Made by a program: the position numbers and the translations under genes. This document shows, in pieces, positions 22,320-29,526 of a stretch of 29,789 bases of DNA (the first letter of the stretch is position 1; each line of letters begins with the position of its first letter). This DNA comes from a virus: IMG/VR virus record IMGVR_UViG_3300007735_000589, positions 1 through 29,789 of that record; one strand, given 5' to 3'. The notes beneath the pieces were generated by a model, which did no database searches, had not been told where the DNA came from, and saw nothing but the letters and a program-made list of their open reading frames with translations.

Positions 22320-22784
22320 CTACCACTTACCAATAGGACAATTTTGTGTCCTCATTGCTGCCTTTACCTTAATAAAGCAACCGCATTTCGTACATCTATC
22401 ACCTTGTAAAAACTCACAAGAGTTGCATATATCAACCCTTGAAACATAGTCTTCTTTTGAAACGGGACTATCCCCTCGTAGCATTGCCATTCCCTCATCT
22501 TTGATTGCTCCAGCAAATGTTTTGAACATTGTAGTCTTGGATGGCATTTTTTGATTACAGCAACTTCCACTTCCATCAAGCAATATTTCCTCACCATTTT
22601 GTGGTGGCTGCTTTGATGAATCTTTTACTCCTTGTGGATTTTCTTTATCAAATGCTTCTGGAGTATTTTTTCTATCTGCCATGCATTTAATGCAATTGCC
22701 ATAGTGAGGTTTCCCATTATACCATCCAAGTGAGCATGTGAATGGGCCGACATCTAATTTGCGAGATTGATATTTGCAGTTCAT
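22320..22784 (-). CDS. cysteine-rich zinc-ribbon protein
   Basis: This 154-residue protein has CIKC (31-34), a CC pair (75-76), then VDICNSCEFLQGDRCTKCGC (117-136) and NCPIGKW (148-154), a pattern common in uncharacterised phage zinc proteins. The VDICxxC...CxxCGC core is shared with the minus-strand protein at 3866-4459 (ADICMRC...CGVCGC), although their N-termini differ. It is the last gene of the minus-strand unit starting near 26047 and overlaps nothing. The function is unknown; metal binding is nearly certain. Confidence 0.7.
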   Translation of the reverse strand: MNCKYQSRKLDVGPFTCSLGWYNGKPHYGNCIKCMADRKNTPEAFDKENPQGVKDSSKQPPQNGEEILLDGSGSCCNQKMPSKTTMFKTFAGAIKDEGMAMLRGDSPVSKEDYVSRVDICNSCEFLQGDRCTKCGCFIKVKAAMRTQNCPIGKW

Positions 22785-22785
22785 T

Positions 22786-23586
22786 TCAGAATGGAAGAAC
22801 TTTTATAGTAAGACCACCATTAATATAAGTTCCAGCAGGAGTTCCTTGATCTCCAGATTTTGCTCCAAGCCATAAATATGGATTAGATGCTACCCACTGA
22901 CTTCCATAGGCTGTGCCAGTGGATCCTTCTTCTAAGTCTGCGCTACCATCTTTAACAGGTAAAAAGAAATATCTTAAATATTCAATACCAATATAAAAAA
23001 TACCTGCTATGCTTTCTTCTAAAAAATATGCGGCAATTCCTGTTTTATTTGCTGTGAATGTTCCCGATTCACCGTAAACGTTCCCAAAAGCATCGCTTTT
23101 ATCTTCTACATAAACTTGAATAGTATCTGGAAGGGCGCAGTCGATTGTATTTGTTCCCCACTCAAACAGACATCTTTGTGCAGAAATAATGTTTCCATTT
23201 TCATAAATATTCCATGAGCCATTTTCTGCAAATACACCATTTACATTTGTTCCATAGCCATTGCCAGATTTGGCAATTTTTACTCCATTTAATAAAATAT
23301 AATCTGGTATTCCCTTGCTAAATAACTCTATTGGATAGAGGCAACCAACACAGCATGTGTCATACGCTATTCTAAGATCTTCATTAAAACATTGATGCGA
23401 CTCTTGTTGCTCTGGATTATCCAAAGTGATGCCCGTGACGGTGGAATATGTCCACCTTTGTGGCATTTCCTTTATTCTACATGGGCAATTGGATTGTCCT
23501 TCGACAAACTGAGTTTTCGGACTTGTGTCGCAACGGCATTGTGGATAATAGACATCATTGATGTCCCAAGCTTTGATTGATATCAT
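22786..23586 (-). CDS. hypothetical protein, Cys-rich N-terminus, beta-rich
   Basis: The 266-residue protein begins MISIKAWDINDVYYPQCRCD. It has several cysteines in the first 85 residues (CRC, CPCR, CCVGC), then a Gly/Tyr/Trp/Asn-rich beta region (GSWNIYENGNIISAQRCLFE, AYGSQWVASNPYLWLGAKSG). The composition suggests an extracellular or virion surface protein, possibly a carbohydrate-binding head domain, but no family is recognised. No signal peptide is visible. Start overlaps the end of the next upstream gene by one base, so it is part of the same message. The DNA is visibly AT-rich. Confidence 0.55.
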   Translation of the reverse strand: MISIKAWDINDVYYPQCRCDTSPKTQFVEGQSNCPCRIKEMPQRWTYSTVTGITLDNPEQQESHQCFNEDLRIAYDTCCVGCLYPIELFSKGIPDYILLNGVKIAKSGNGYGTNVNGVFAENGSWNIYENGNIISAQRCLFEWGTNTIDCALPDTIQVYVEDKSDAFGNVYGESGTFTANKTGIAAYFLEESIAGIFYIGIEYLRYFFLPVKDGSADLEEGSTGTAYGSQWVASNPYLWLGAKSGDQGTPAGTYINGGLTIKVLPF

Positions 23587-24047
23587 TATAAATATCTGGC
23601 GAATCCGCCATAAACTTTAAATATGGCTGGTTTGCCATTGTAGCAAACATTGACCATAAAAGACTCCAGTTCCCTTGGAGCTATTGGGTTTTGCAGTCCT
23701 TGTTGTGGGGATGACTTTTGTACTGGTTCAAGTATTTTTTCCTCTATTTCTATTTTGGATTTTCTGCTTTGTTGCCTTCCATGCTCAATGGCATCGGTAA
23801 ATGTATCGCGTATTCTTTTATCGTCTCCTATTGATTTGGCGAAATTCTGCAATGCTGCTGATGTCGCTTGATTTTTTGTTTTTTCTGAAAGCCTTCCTCT
23901 TTTGAGGTCACGAATCAACCTCTCTTGAAATCTTTTTTGATCCTTTTCGGGATCGACTGGCTTTTGCTTTGTGGATACAATTGACCCAGAAAATTTATTC
24001 TCTTGAAGTTGCTGGTATTGAGATTTGTCCGACTGTTGATTGTCCAT
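23586..24047 (-). CDS. hypothetical coiled/charged protein
   Basis: The 153-residue product begins MDNQQSDKSQYQQLQENKFS. It is highly charged and Gln/Lys-rich, mostly helical or disordered (RFQERLIRDLKRGRLSEKTK, DAIEHGRQQSRKSKIEIEEK). A C-terminal beta part (VNVCYNGKPAIFKVYGGFAR) may fold. It starts two bases after the stop of the 665-residue gene (minus strand). It may be a partner or scaffold for the neighbouring beta-rich proteins. No family recognised. Confidence 0.55.
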   Translation of the reverse strand: MDNQQSDKSQYQQLQENKFSGSIVSTKQKPVDPEKDQKRFQERLIRDLKRGRLSEKTKNQATSAALQNFAKSIGDDKRIRDTFTDAIEHGRQQSRKSKIEIEEKILEPVQKSSPQQGLQNPIAPRELESFMVNVCYNGKPAIFKVYGGFARYL

Positions 24048-24049
24048 AA

Positions 24050-26047
24050 TTAAGCAAACATTGATGCATCTACAACTTCTACATAAACTTTATAAAAACC
24101 AAATTTGTACGGTTCAACCTTGTAGTCAACCATATAATAATCCTTTCTTGGTACATTTGGAGGATTTGTTGCCGATAGGTTATAATTTGATGTTGCCTTA
24201 ACTTCTTCATCAATATGTTTTTCTGGAAGGCTTACATTTACTCTTCCAGTAATATTCACGCTTACATCTAATTTTAAATTAGCCGTTTCCTCCAATTTCC
24301 CTTCTATTTTTTCATGTAGACATAGTGGAAGCGTCAAAAAGGTTGTTTTTGTTTGTACGTCTGTACCCTCTCCAATTCCAGTATTATAGGATCTTGAATA
24401 ATTAGTCAGCCCCCAAGATGTTTGAGAGTTAAAATCTCTTTGTGCATTTACTGTTTTTCTGTTTGTTACAATTGTAATAATGTGAGATTTTGGTTTAAAA
24501 ATTGGCCACTCATACAAGTTTTTGGTTAAGCCCAATACAGTTTTAGTTTTGGCTATAATGCTGGAAACTGTAACTGGATCTCCCAAAAAGAAAAAACATG
24601 ACATACTTGGTATGTTTGTTGTATTAATTTCCTCAAGTTCTATTTCGTAAGATGGATCGAAGGAAACACTGCTATCCGCCCTTCCCGTTCCAGAGACCCC
24701 TAAATTTCCAGAATCTCCATCACCATCACCGTTTCCACTATTACTATATGATCCACTAGATGTAGATTTGTTGAATTTTATGTCGAATTTTTTAAGAACT
24801 GGAGGCACTCCTGTAATCGTTGTTCTGGACGGCATTGAAAAATAAGATCTGCTCAAATTAGCCGCGATGGACGACTTTCTGTATCTTTTGACCAAATATT
24901 TACCACCTCCAAGAGGGTCGGCTTCGTAGGCATATTCGGTGCTTGCAGCAGGAACTGATGTAGTTATGTATTCATCAAATGGTATTTGAACATCAAGCGA
25001 TTCGTCATAGTCGGTTCCACTGAGTGTGCCAAACGATGACAGGCTTTGTGTGCGCGTAATTGTCCTCTTTTTGTGTACATCTATTTTCTGTTTTTGCTGG
25101 GATATAGTGTCTCCAGATGACGATACATTCATCTCCCCATCTTCACCCGTTATAACGGAAACAACCGATGTTGTGGTTATAGGTTTGGTGACAAGGTATC
25201 TTTCGGGTATGGCTACAGGGATTTCTGAGGAAACAGATATCTCGTTAAATAATTCTGGTGTGTCCACCACCCTTTCGACCACCGATTCCGCATCCTCTCG
25301 CGAAACCTCAACCGTCCTCAGTGCTGTGGGTGTGGGTGGTTCGTAGTCCTTTGAAGCCTTCCTTTGGGTTGTTACTGTAACAAGCTGTCCGTCATTTCCT
25401 GTGGCTTGGCCGACAAGTTGCGGCCCGTCAACAGCATAGGTTTGAACTATCTTGTAAGAAAGGTATTCATTGTAAACATCGTAGGATGTTTGTGTGATTA
25501 TTCCATCTACATTTTCAAGTGTGCCAACCTCTTCTCCAGTTGGGACAAATAGCTGTCTGCGCTCTTCAACAGCCCCGCGAGATGGGTCGTAAAAATCGCG
25601 AACCTTGACGGGAAAAAGAGAATTGCCATCATCGTCGGTTTTAATCGACCAAGTCTCTTCCGATTCAATAAGAACAAGGGATGATCCCTCGCGCCCCTCA
25701 TAGCTTATTTTTGTTGATGATGTGAGGGAGGCTTGCTGTCCTTCATTTTTGACCGAACGCCGCCTTCCTTGAACTGGGCCAAGATCGTCATCATAGCGGG
25801 TAAACGGAACCCAAGGAGAGGGGAGGATTTCCCAAGTGTGGCGCACCCTTTGGTCTCCAGAGATGGGTTGCGCTCCAGTGAAGATATGGTTGAGGTAGCG
25901 TTTATCTGGGCAGGCTGAAAAGTCCTCTGGAACCTTGTATCCCGCAACGCGAGGGTCGAGGAGTTGGTTAAGGATCGGATAGTCCTTGTCATTGGCCGAA
26001 TAGCCAACAACATGGATCTTGGATAAAGGAGGATATTCTGTAGCCAT
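24050..26047 (-). CDS. large unknown protein heading the minus-strand unit
   Basis: The 665-residue protein starts MATEYPPLSKIHVVGYSAND and shows no membrane segment or known motif. Residues to about 240 carry Pro/Arg/Tyr-rich text (e.g. HTWEILPSPWVPFTRYDDDL). The middle is Thr/Ser/Glu-rich and probably beta-repetitive or disordered, with a Gly/Asp/Ser stretch (SYSNSGNGDGDGDSGNLGVS). The end is beta-rich. Size and composition suit a virion or tail protein. ATG 26047 was preferred to ATG 26158, because the extra 37 residues overlap the intergenic region and read poorly (GKCTCRTTFFRVG). DNA is AT-richer toward the 3' end. It leads a four-gene operon on this strand. Confidence 0.6.
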   Translation of the reverse strand: MATEYPPLSKIHVVGYSANDKDYPILNQLLDPRVAGYKVPEDFSACPDKRYLNHIFTGAQPISGDQRVRHTWEILPSPWVPFTRYDDDLGPVQGRRRSVKNEGQQASLTSSTKISYEGREGSSLVLIESEETWSIKTDDDGNSLFPVKVRDFYDPSRGAVEERRQLFVPTGEEVGTLENVDGIITQTSYDVYNEYLSYKIVQTYAVDGPQLVGQATGNDGQLVTVTTQRKASKDYEPPTPTALRTVEVSREDAESVVERVVDTPELFNEISVSSEIPVAIPERYLVTKPITTTSVVSVITGEDGEMNVSSSGDTISQQKQKIDVHKKRTITRTQSLSSFGTLSGTDYDESLDVQIPFDEYITTSVPAASTEYAYEADPLGGGKYLVKRYRKSSIAANLSRSYFSMPSRTTITGVPPVLKKFDIKFNKSTSSGSYSNSGNGDGDGDSGNLGVSGTGRADSSVSFDPSYEIELEEINTTNIPSMSCFFFLGDPVTVSSIIAKTKTVLGLTKNLYEWPIFKPKSHIITIVTNRKTVNAQRDFNSQTSWGLTNYSRSYNTGIGEGTDVQTKTTFLTLPLCLHEKIEGKLEETANLKLDVSVNITGRVNVSLPEKHIDEEVKATSNYNLSATNPPNVPRKDYYMVDYKVEPYKFGFYKVYVEVVDASMFA

Positions 26048-26169
26048 TAGAGGGCTAGAACCTACCCTAAAAAAAGTTGTGCGGCAAGTGCATTTTCCCC
26101 TTGCAATGGGTTGGCTCCATGGTAGATTGCCTGCTGTTTCATGTTCCTGTGTGTTCATGTGTGTGGGGG

Positions 26170-26207
26170 GAGAGAGGTCTCAGCAATGGGGCCTCTCTCT
26201 TTTTTTT
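26170..26207 (+). terminator. strong intrinsic terminator, plus strand
   Basis: GAGAGAGG (26170-26177) pairs perfectly with CCTCTCTC (26192-26199). Four inner pairs (two G-U) give a 12-base stem and a 6-base loop. Eight T follow immediately (26200-26207). On the minus strand the same element has an A run before it and no T tract, so it acts on plus-strand transcription. The nearest plus-strand gene upstream ends at 22318; the next starts at 26255. Confidence 0.85.
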
Positions 26208-26254
26208 CAAAAAAAGATTGAACAAATCCCGAATCATAGTGTCTGCTCTCTTTG

Positions 26255-26887
26255 ATGAATAAATCCACACCACCCAAAGATCCGATATTGTCCCACAGCC
26301 AGTTGGTTAAGTCTGGAAGACCGCGACTGGTAGTCATTAGTGAAGGCCCCAAGTGGGTCAAGAACGGAACCCTCTGCGTCATCAAGGTGATTGTTGACGG
26401 GGTTGCCCATGTCTACTTCACCAACAACAAGGAGATTGCGAACAGGTTCTCACAGCACATTGGTCAGTCGGTAGTCCTTATTGCCTCTGGCAATAGCAAA
26501 CAGGGAACTGATTCCATGGAGATTCAGTCTGCTGGAATCAAGGCTTCCGAGCTAATCAAGCCAAAGGAGGCTCCGCAATCGCACCAGAATGCCCCACAAG
26601 AGGAGATCAAGAGTCCCGAACCCAAAGACCGCGAGGCCAAGGTATTTCTTTGTCAGGCGGCAAATTTGATGAGGCTGTGCGTCAAGAAAGCCAACGACAT
26701 TGCGGTGGAACTTGGATTGCCGAATGAACATAGGCAGGGAATAGCAATGGGCCTTTTTATTCAAGCTGATAGACAGGGTCATATCTTCAAGATGCCAGTC
26801 AGCGCCTATAGTCCCGATCAATTGGGGTGGGGTGCAAGTAAGGCCGATTCTCCTAAAACCCCGCAACCAGAGGAGGATAATGACTAG
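26255..26887 (+). CDS. putative nucleic-acid-binding protein (OB-like?)
   Basis: The 210-residue protein begins MNKSTPPKDPILSHSQLVKS. Residues 23-90 form beta-rich text (RPRLVVISEGPKWVKNGTLC, then VIKVIVDGVAHVYFTN and VVLIASG) compatible with an OB-like fold. A Pro/Glu/Lys-rich linker leads to a helical C-terminal part (AKVFLCQAANLMRLCVKKAN, AMGLFIQADRQGHIFKMP). This C-terminal block resembles one seen in other phage hypotheticals. Replication or recombination (e.g. single-strand DNA binding) is inferred, not proven. ATG 26255 was chosen; an in-frame TTG lies one codon upstream. Stop and next start overlap by 8 bases. Confidence 0.6.
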   Translation: MNKSTPPKDPILSHSQLVKSGRPRLVVISEGPKWVKNGTLCVIKVIVDGVAHVYFTNNKEIANRFSQHIGQSVVLIASGNSKQGTDSMEIQSAGIKASELIKPKEAPQSHQNAPQEEIKSPEPKDREAKVFLCQAANLMRLCVKKANDIAVELGLPNEHRQGIAMGLFIQADRQGHIFKMPVSAYSPDQLGWGASKADSPKTPQPEEDND

Positions 26888-27119
26888 CCATGGAAAAGGC
26901 ATTGAGGTTCTGCCACATGATCCGCTCACATTTCTTGTCCAGTCACGCTCCAATAGAGAAGACTACTACCTCGTTGACCTCAGTGAAGAAAGGCCCTCCT
27001 GCACTTGTCCAAGCTATCAATTTCGCAAGGAGTGCTTCCACATCCGATACATTTGTAAACTCTTGGGCGTCAAAACGCCGCAAGCAACCAACAACAACCA
27101 ACTAGAAAGAGCAGCATAA
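26880..27119 (+). CDS. stand-alone SWIM zinc-finger protein
   Basis: The 79-residue protein has the SWIM signature CTCPSYQFRKECFHI (about 42-56; C-x-C-x8-C-x-H, C42/C44/C53/H55). It is preceded by beta strands (PLTFLVQSRSNREDYYLVDL) and followed by a short helix (RYICKLLG). SWIM domains bind DNA or proteins and usually sit in transposases, helicases or Srs2-linked complexes; here it stands alone. ATG 26880 has a good Shine-Dalgarno (gaggagg) and overlaps the prior gene by 8 bases; an upstream ATG in the frame (26832) would lie within that gene. Confidence 0.75.
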   Translation: MTSHGKGIEVLPHDPLTFLVQSRSNREDYYLVDLSEERPSCTCPSYQFRKECFHIRYICKLLGVKTPQATNNNQLERAA

Positions 27120-27121
27120 CT

Positions 27122-27307
27122 ATGGCTAGCAAGAAAAACTGGATCGCTGGAGCGATCAAAAAAGAGGGCGCACTTCGTAAATCGATGGGCGTTAAAAAAG
27201 GACAAACCATTTCCAAGAGCAAGCTGGAAGTTGCCGCTAAAAAAGGCGGTAAGACTGGCAAGCGAGCCAACTTGGCAATGACACTTAGCAAACTTCGCAA
27301 GAAATAA
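27122..27307 (+). CDS. small basic phage protein
   Basis: The 61-residue protein reads MASKKNWIAGAIKKEGALRK, then a run through KKGQTISKSKLEVAAKKGGK to a final LSKLRKK. It matches a widely distributed set of tiny lysine-rich phage proteins of unknown function, typically ending in a Leu-Arg-Lys tail. It may bind nucleic acid or the host machinery. It follows the SWIM gene by 2 bases and precedes the similarly basic 27309 gene by 1 base. No residues suggest catalysis. Confidence 0.7.
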   Translation: MASKKNWIAGAIKKEGALRKSMGVKKGQTISKSKLEVAAKKGGKTGKRANLAMTLSKLRKK

Positions 27308-27308
27308 T

Positions 27309-27494
27309 ATGAAGAAGAAATCAGCACAACAGAAGAAGATCGGTAAAATCATGTCAGAATACAAAGCTGGCAAACTTCACGGAGGGGTCAACCCCAAGGG
27401 GCCGAAAAAAGCTCCTATCGTGAAAAGCCGCTCCCAAGCAGTCGCAATTGCGTTGCGCTCGGCTGGCGTCAAGCCTAAGAAGAAAGGCAAGTAA
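27309..27494 (+). CDS. DUF6496-like small basic protein
   Basis: This 61-residue protein begins MKKKSAQQKKIGKIMSEYKA and contains GKLHGG, then KAPIVKSRSQAVAIALRSAG. The (K)IGKIM.E(Y/F)K.GKLH.G ... V..R.QAVAIAL..AG pattern matches DUF6496, found in phages and bacteria without known role. The Lys-rich ends suggest nucleic-acid contact. It closes a coupled run from 26255 and is followed at once by a terminator-like hairpin. Confidence 0.75.
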   Translation: MKKKSAQQKKIGKIMSEYKAGKLHGGVNPKGPKKAPIVKSRSQAVAIALRSAGVKPKKKGK

Positions 27495-27501
27495 GCCTTT
27501 G

Positions 27502-27575
27502 GCGGGGTGCGTTACTGTTCGCAAGGACGTAGTTGCGCTTAAAGTGGAGTCGCTCCGCGCCCCGCTACTTTTTTT
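27502..27575 (+). terminator. terminator-like structured element
   Basis: GCGGGGTGCG (27502-27511) pairs with CGCGCCCCGC (27556-27565) with one G-U. The 44 bases between can form further helices, notably GGAG/CTCC around 27546-27555. A T7 tract (27569-27575) starts 3 bases after the stem. The long-range stem and T run end the 26255-27494 operon. The large internal loop is unusual for a plain terminator and may be a small structured RNA. Confidence 0.6.
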
Positions 27576-27608
27576 GAACGCCGAAACAAAACCACAGTCT
27601 AAGCATAT

Positions 27609-27803
27609 ATGATCACAAAACTATTGGCAGTAATGGCAGTCATCGCAATGGCTATCACGATAAATGTTGTTACCCTTATCTTCGGGTGGGGGCTTGAGCC
27701 TAAAAGTTGGCTTGTAATTGTGTGCGTTGGATTCTTTGGACAACTTACAGTGTCCATCGTTAGCCAGCGCGTATTCAAAGAAGTGACCAAAGAAAATAAC
27801 TAA
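27609..27803 (+). CDS. small two-helix membrane protein
   Basis: The 64-residue protein has hydrophobic stretches at about 5-26 (LLAVMAVIAMAITINVVTLI) and 32-52 (KSWLVIVCVGFFGQLTVSIV), with charged ends. It could be a second holin-like or superinfection-related membrane protein; it is not beside the main lysis cassette. Start ATG is preceded by 33 bases of mixed sequence with no clear ribosome site. No family recognised. Confidence 0.6.
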   Translation: MITKLLAVMAVIAMAITINVVTLIFGWGLEPKSWLVIVCVGFFGQLTVSIVSQRVFKEVTKENN

Positions 27804-27806
27804 CCA

Positions 27807-28085
27807 ATGAAAAAGCAATGGAAAAAAACTGATACTGGTATTCCCTATGTTAGGTTTACCAGAGAAAAGAGCGGCTTTTTATTTGAAGCTCACATTTTTA
27901 GTGATGGTTCGGGATTTGTGTCATTTTCCATAAAGGTTGGACACAGATATGAAGTTCTCTACCAATCTCAACAAGGCAAGATTAAAGACTGGATCAAAGA
28001 AGTCACAAAAACATCTCACGCTTATGACGAGCTTGAATATCTTCTTATTGAAACAAGTGGCAATTTTGAACACATCAATTTTTGA
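27807..28085 (+). CDS. hypothetical protein
   Basis: The 92-residue product begins MKKQWKKTDTGIPYVRFTRE. A beta-rich half (GFLFEAHIFSDGSGFVSFSI, KVGHRYEVLY) is followed by a helical part ending EYLLIETSGNFEHINF. AT-rich codons match the surrounding small genes. The start lies 3 bases after the membrane-protein stop. No function can be assigned. Confidence 0.6.
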   Translation: MKKQWKKTDTGIPYVRFTREKSGFLFEAHIFSDGSGFVSFSIKVGHRYEVLYQSQQGKIKDWIKEVTKTSHAYDELEYLLIETSGNFEHINF

Positions 28086-28097
28086 TACATAAAAATC

Positions 28098-28295
28098 ATG
28101 GCTAAAAAACTATATTCGCGACACGCTCCCAAAGAACTGTGGGTAATTTTTGACTTTCTTGATGGGGCGCACCTTTTTGCGTCTGAATCAGCGGCTAAAA
28201 GACAACTCAAGTCTTGGGAAAACGAGGCTGAATCACCATTTGATTCCGTTTGGGAAATGGCGGGGCCATATAAATACGAAAAATCAAACAACTAA
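28098..28295 (+). CDS. hypothetical protein
   Basis: The 65-residue protein starts MAKKLYSRHAPKELWVIFDF. An aromatic strand and a helix (SESAAKRQLKSWENEAE) precede a WEMAGPYKYEKSN end. The compact beta-alpha-beta layout (strand, helix, strand with W/Y) is typical of tiny phage accessory proteins. No recognised family; a 12-base gap to the previous gene supports co-transcription. Confidence 0.55.
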   Translation: MAKKLYSRHAPKELWVIFDFLDGAHLFASESAAKRQLKSWENEAESPFDSVWEMAGPYKYEKSNN

Positions 28296-28325
28296 TTAAC
28301 CACAAATTAGCACAAAAATAGCACT

Positions 28326-28760
28326 ATGAGTATACCCATACGCGATTGTCCCGAATGTGGCGTTGTAACGCCTTGCAGATGTGCCAAACGTATCAACCAA
28401 CTGGAAGAGGCGTTGCGTAGCATCGTCAACGGCGACATCCTAACGTCAAGAGAGAGGGAGAAAATGGCTTTGGAGGGAACTTTCCTTCTTGTGGACGAAA
28501 AGCCTCAACAAGAAGCCAAAAGCCACGGCAACGTGAAAGACCCCTTCTACTTCAAGGGATACTGGTATCAGGAGTATCTGGAAATGCGCGAAAAGTATTG
28601 GAAGCAGATGGGCGAAAACTCCGATCAGGCACAGCGAATCCGCGAGTTGGAGGAGCATTCGTCCAAGCAGGACTTCCTCATAGATGAACTCGCGGACTCG
28701 CTACGAGCCATGGTCGCTCACTGCGAGGGTTTTATATCGAACTTAAAGGAGGGCAAATGA
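28326..28760 (+). CDS. zinc-knuckle plus coiled-coil protein
   Basis: The 144-residue protein starts MSIPIRDCPECGVVTPCRCA. Four cysteines in the first 20 residues (C8, C11, C17, C19) form a likely zinc knuckle. A helical part with LEEALRSIVNG and a C-terminal coiled coil (RIRELEEHSSKQDFLIDELA) follow. The layout recalls the MSDTPETD family in its charged helices but lacks that start. Its stop overlaps the next start (ATGA). Function is unknown; a nucleic-acid or protein-binding regulator is possible. Confidence 0.6.
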   Translation: MSIPIRDCPECGVVTPCRCAKRINQLEEALRSIVNGDILTSREREKMALEGTFLLVDEKPQQEAKSHGNVKDPFYFKGYWYQEYLEMREKYWKQMGENSDQAQRIRELEEHSSKQDFLIDELADSLRAMVAHCEGFISNLKEGK

Positions 28761-29125
28761 CCAACGAACAAATCAACATCGCCATCGCCAACATCGCCAT
28801 CGCGGAGGCGTGTGGGTGGACTGAGATAACTCTAAAACCCCATGACATGGGAGAGCTACCGCCACGCTTGGTCGGTTTCCATAAAGAAACTGGGGAACGC
28901 AAGTTCTTGCCAAATTATTGCGGAGATCTCAACGCAATGCATGATGCGGAGAAAACAATGGTCTTCAGCGAGCGGAAGAAGTTTGTTTGCGAATTACAGA
29001 AAGCGATAGGGCGGCAATTTGCTCTTGGAGCGATGGTTTGGCTCAATGCCTGCATTCATGCCACCGCCCAACAACGAGCCGAGGCGTTTCTGCGGACGAT
29101 TGAGAAATGGGAGGAAGGCAAATGA
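28757..29125 (+). CDS. Phage ABA sandwich-domain protein
   Basis: This 122-residue protein contains LPNYCGDLNAMHDAEKTM (about 51-68), and, near its end, WLNACIHATAQQRAEAFLRT followed by IEKWEE. That is the order of the phage ABA-sandwich domain: LP.Y..DLNA...AE..., then A.ATA..RA.A.L.... The domain is common in phages and has no proven activity. The ATG overlaps the preceding stop and its TGA overlaps the next MSDTPETD gene as ATGA. Match made by eye. Confidence 0.65.
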   Translation: MTNEQINIAIANIAIAEACGWTEITLKPHDMGELPPRLVGFHKETGERKFLPNYCGDLNAMHDAEKTMVFSERKKFVCELQKAIGRQFALGAMVWLNACIHATAQQRAEAFLRTIEKWEEGK

Positions 29126-29526
29126 GCGACACACCAGAGACAGATGTCGCTCAATGGGGCACAGGCAGGGTCACAACCTATTTCGCTCGACGACTTGAGC
29201 GTGAGCGCGACGAGCTTCGAGACACTGTTGCTGACGTTTTGCTCGCTCTTGGCGCATTTGACTACGAGGGGCCGCGAATGGCGGCATTGCGCGTCGTGGC
29301 CGAACGGAAGAGCCTCCAAGACCAGCGCGACTTCGCTATGAGGGAGATTGAGCGGTTGCGGACAGAGTATTTTGAAATGCTGGACTCGGCATGGGGTCTG
29401 ATCGCAAACGCTGGCGGCGGTAATTGGGATTTGCAGACTGAGGAATGGCGTCAGGCTGCGAGACGTTGGTGTGAAAATTATTTAACTACGCCAGCTTCTA
29501 AAGAGGAAAAGGAGGACGCGCAATGA
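29122..29526 (+). CDS. MSDTPETD-family coiled-coil protein, copy 2
   Basis: The 134-residue product starts MSDTPETDVAQWGTGRVTTY and continues FARRLERERDELRDTVADVL, then a long charged helix to RIEYFEML-type sequence and LTTPASKEEKEDAQ. It shares the MSDTPETD start and an FARxLERER helix with copies at 1248 and 29523 but differs between these motifs. ATG 29122 is the right start because it overlaps the preceding stop and follows a GGAGG; an in-frame start at 29107 would add five residues. Function unknown. Confidence 0.7.
   Translation: MSDTPETDVAQWGTGRVTTYFARRLERERDELRDTVADVLLALGAFDYEGPRMAALRVVAERKSLQDQRDFAMREIERLRTEYFEMLDSAWGLIANAGGGNWDLQTEEWRQAARRWCENYLTTPASKEEKEDAQ

Noticed and set aside
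26019-26255. Plus-strand 78-residue frame before the 26255 gene
   Set aside because: It runs through the intrinsic terminator, including its T tract, and overlaps the antisense gene start.
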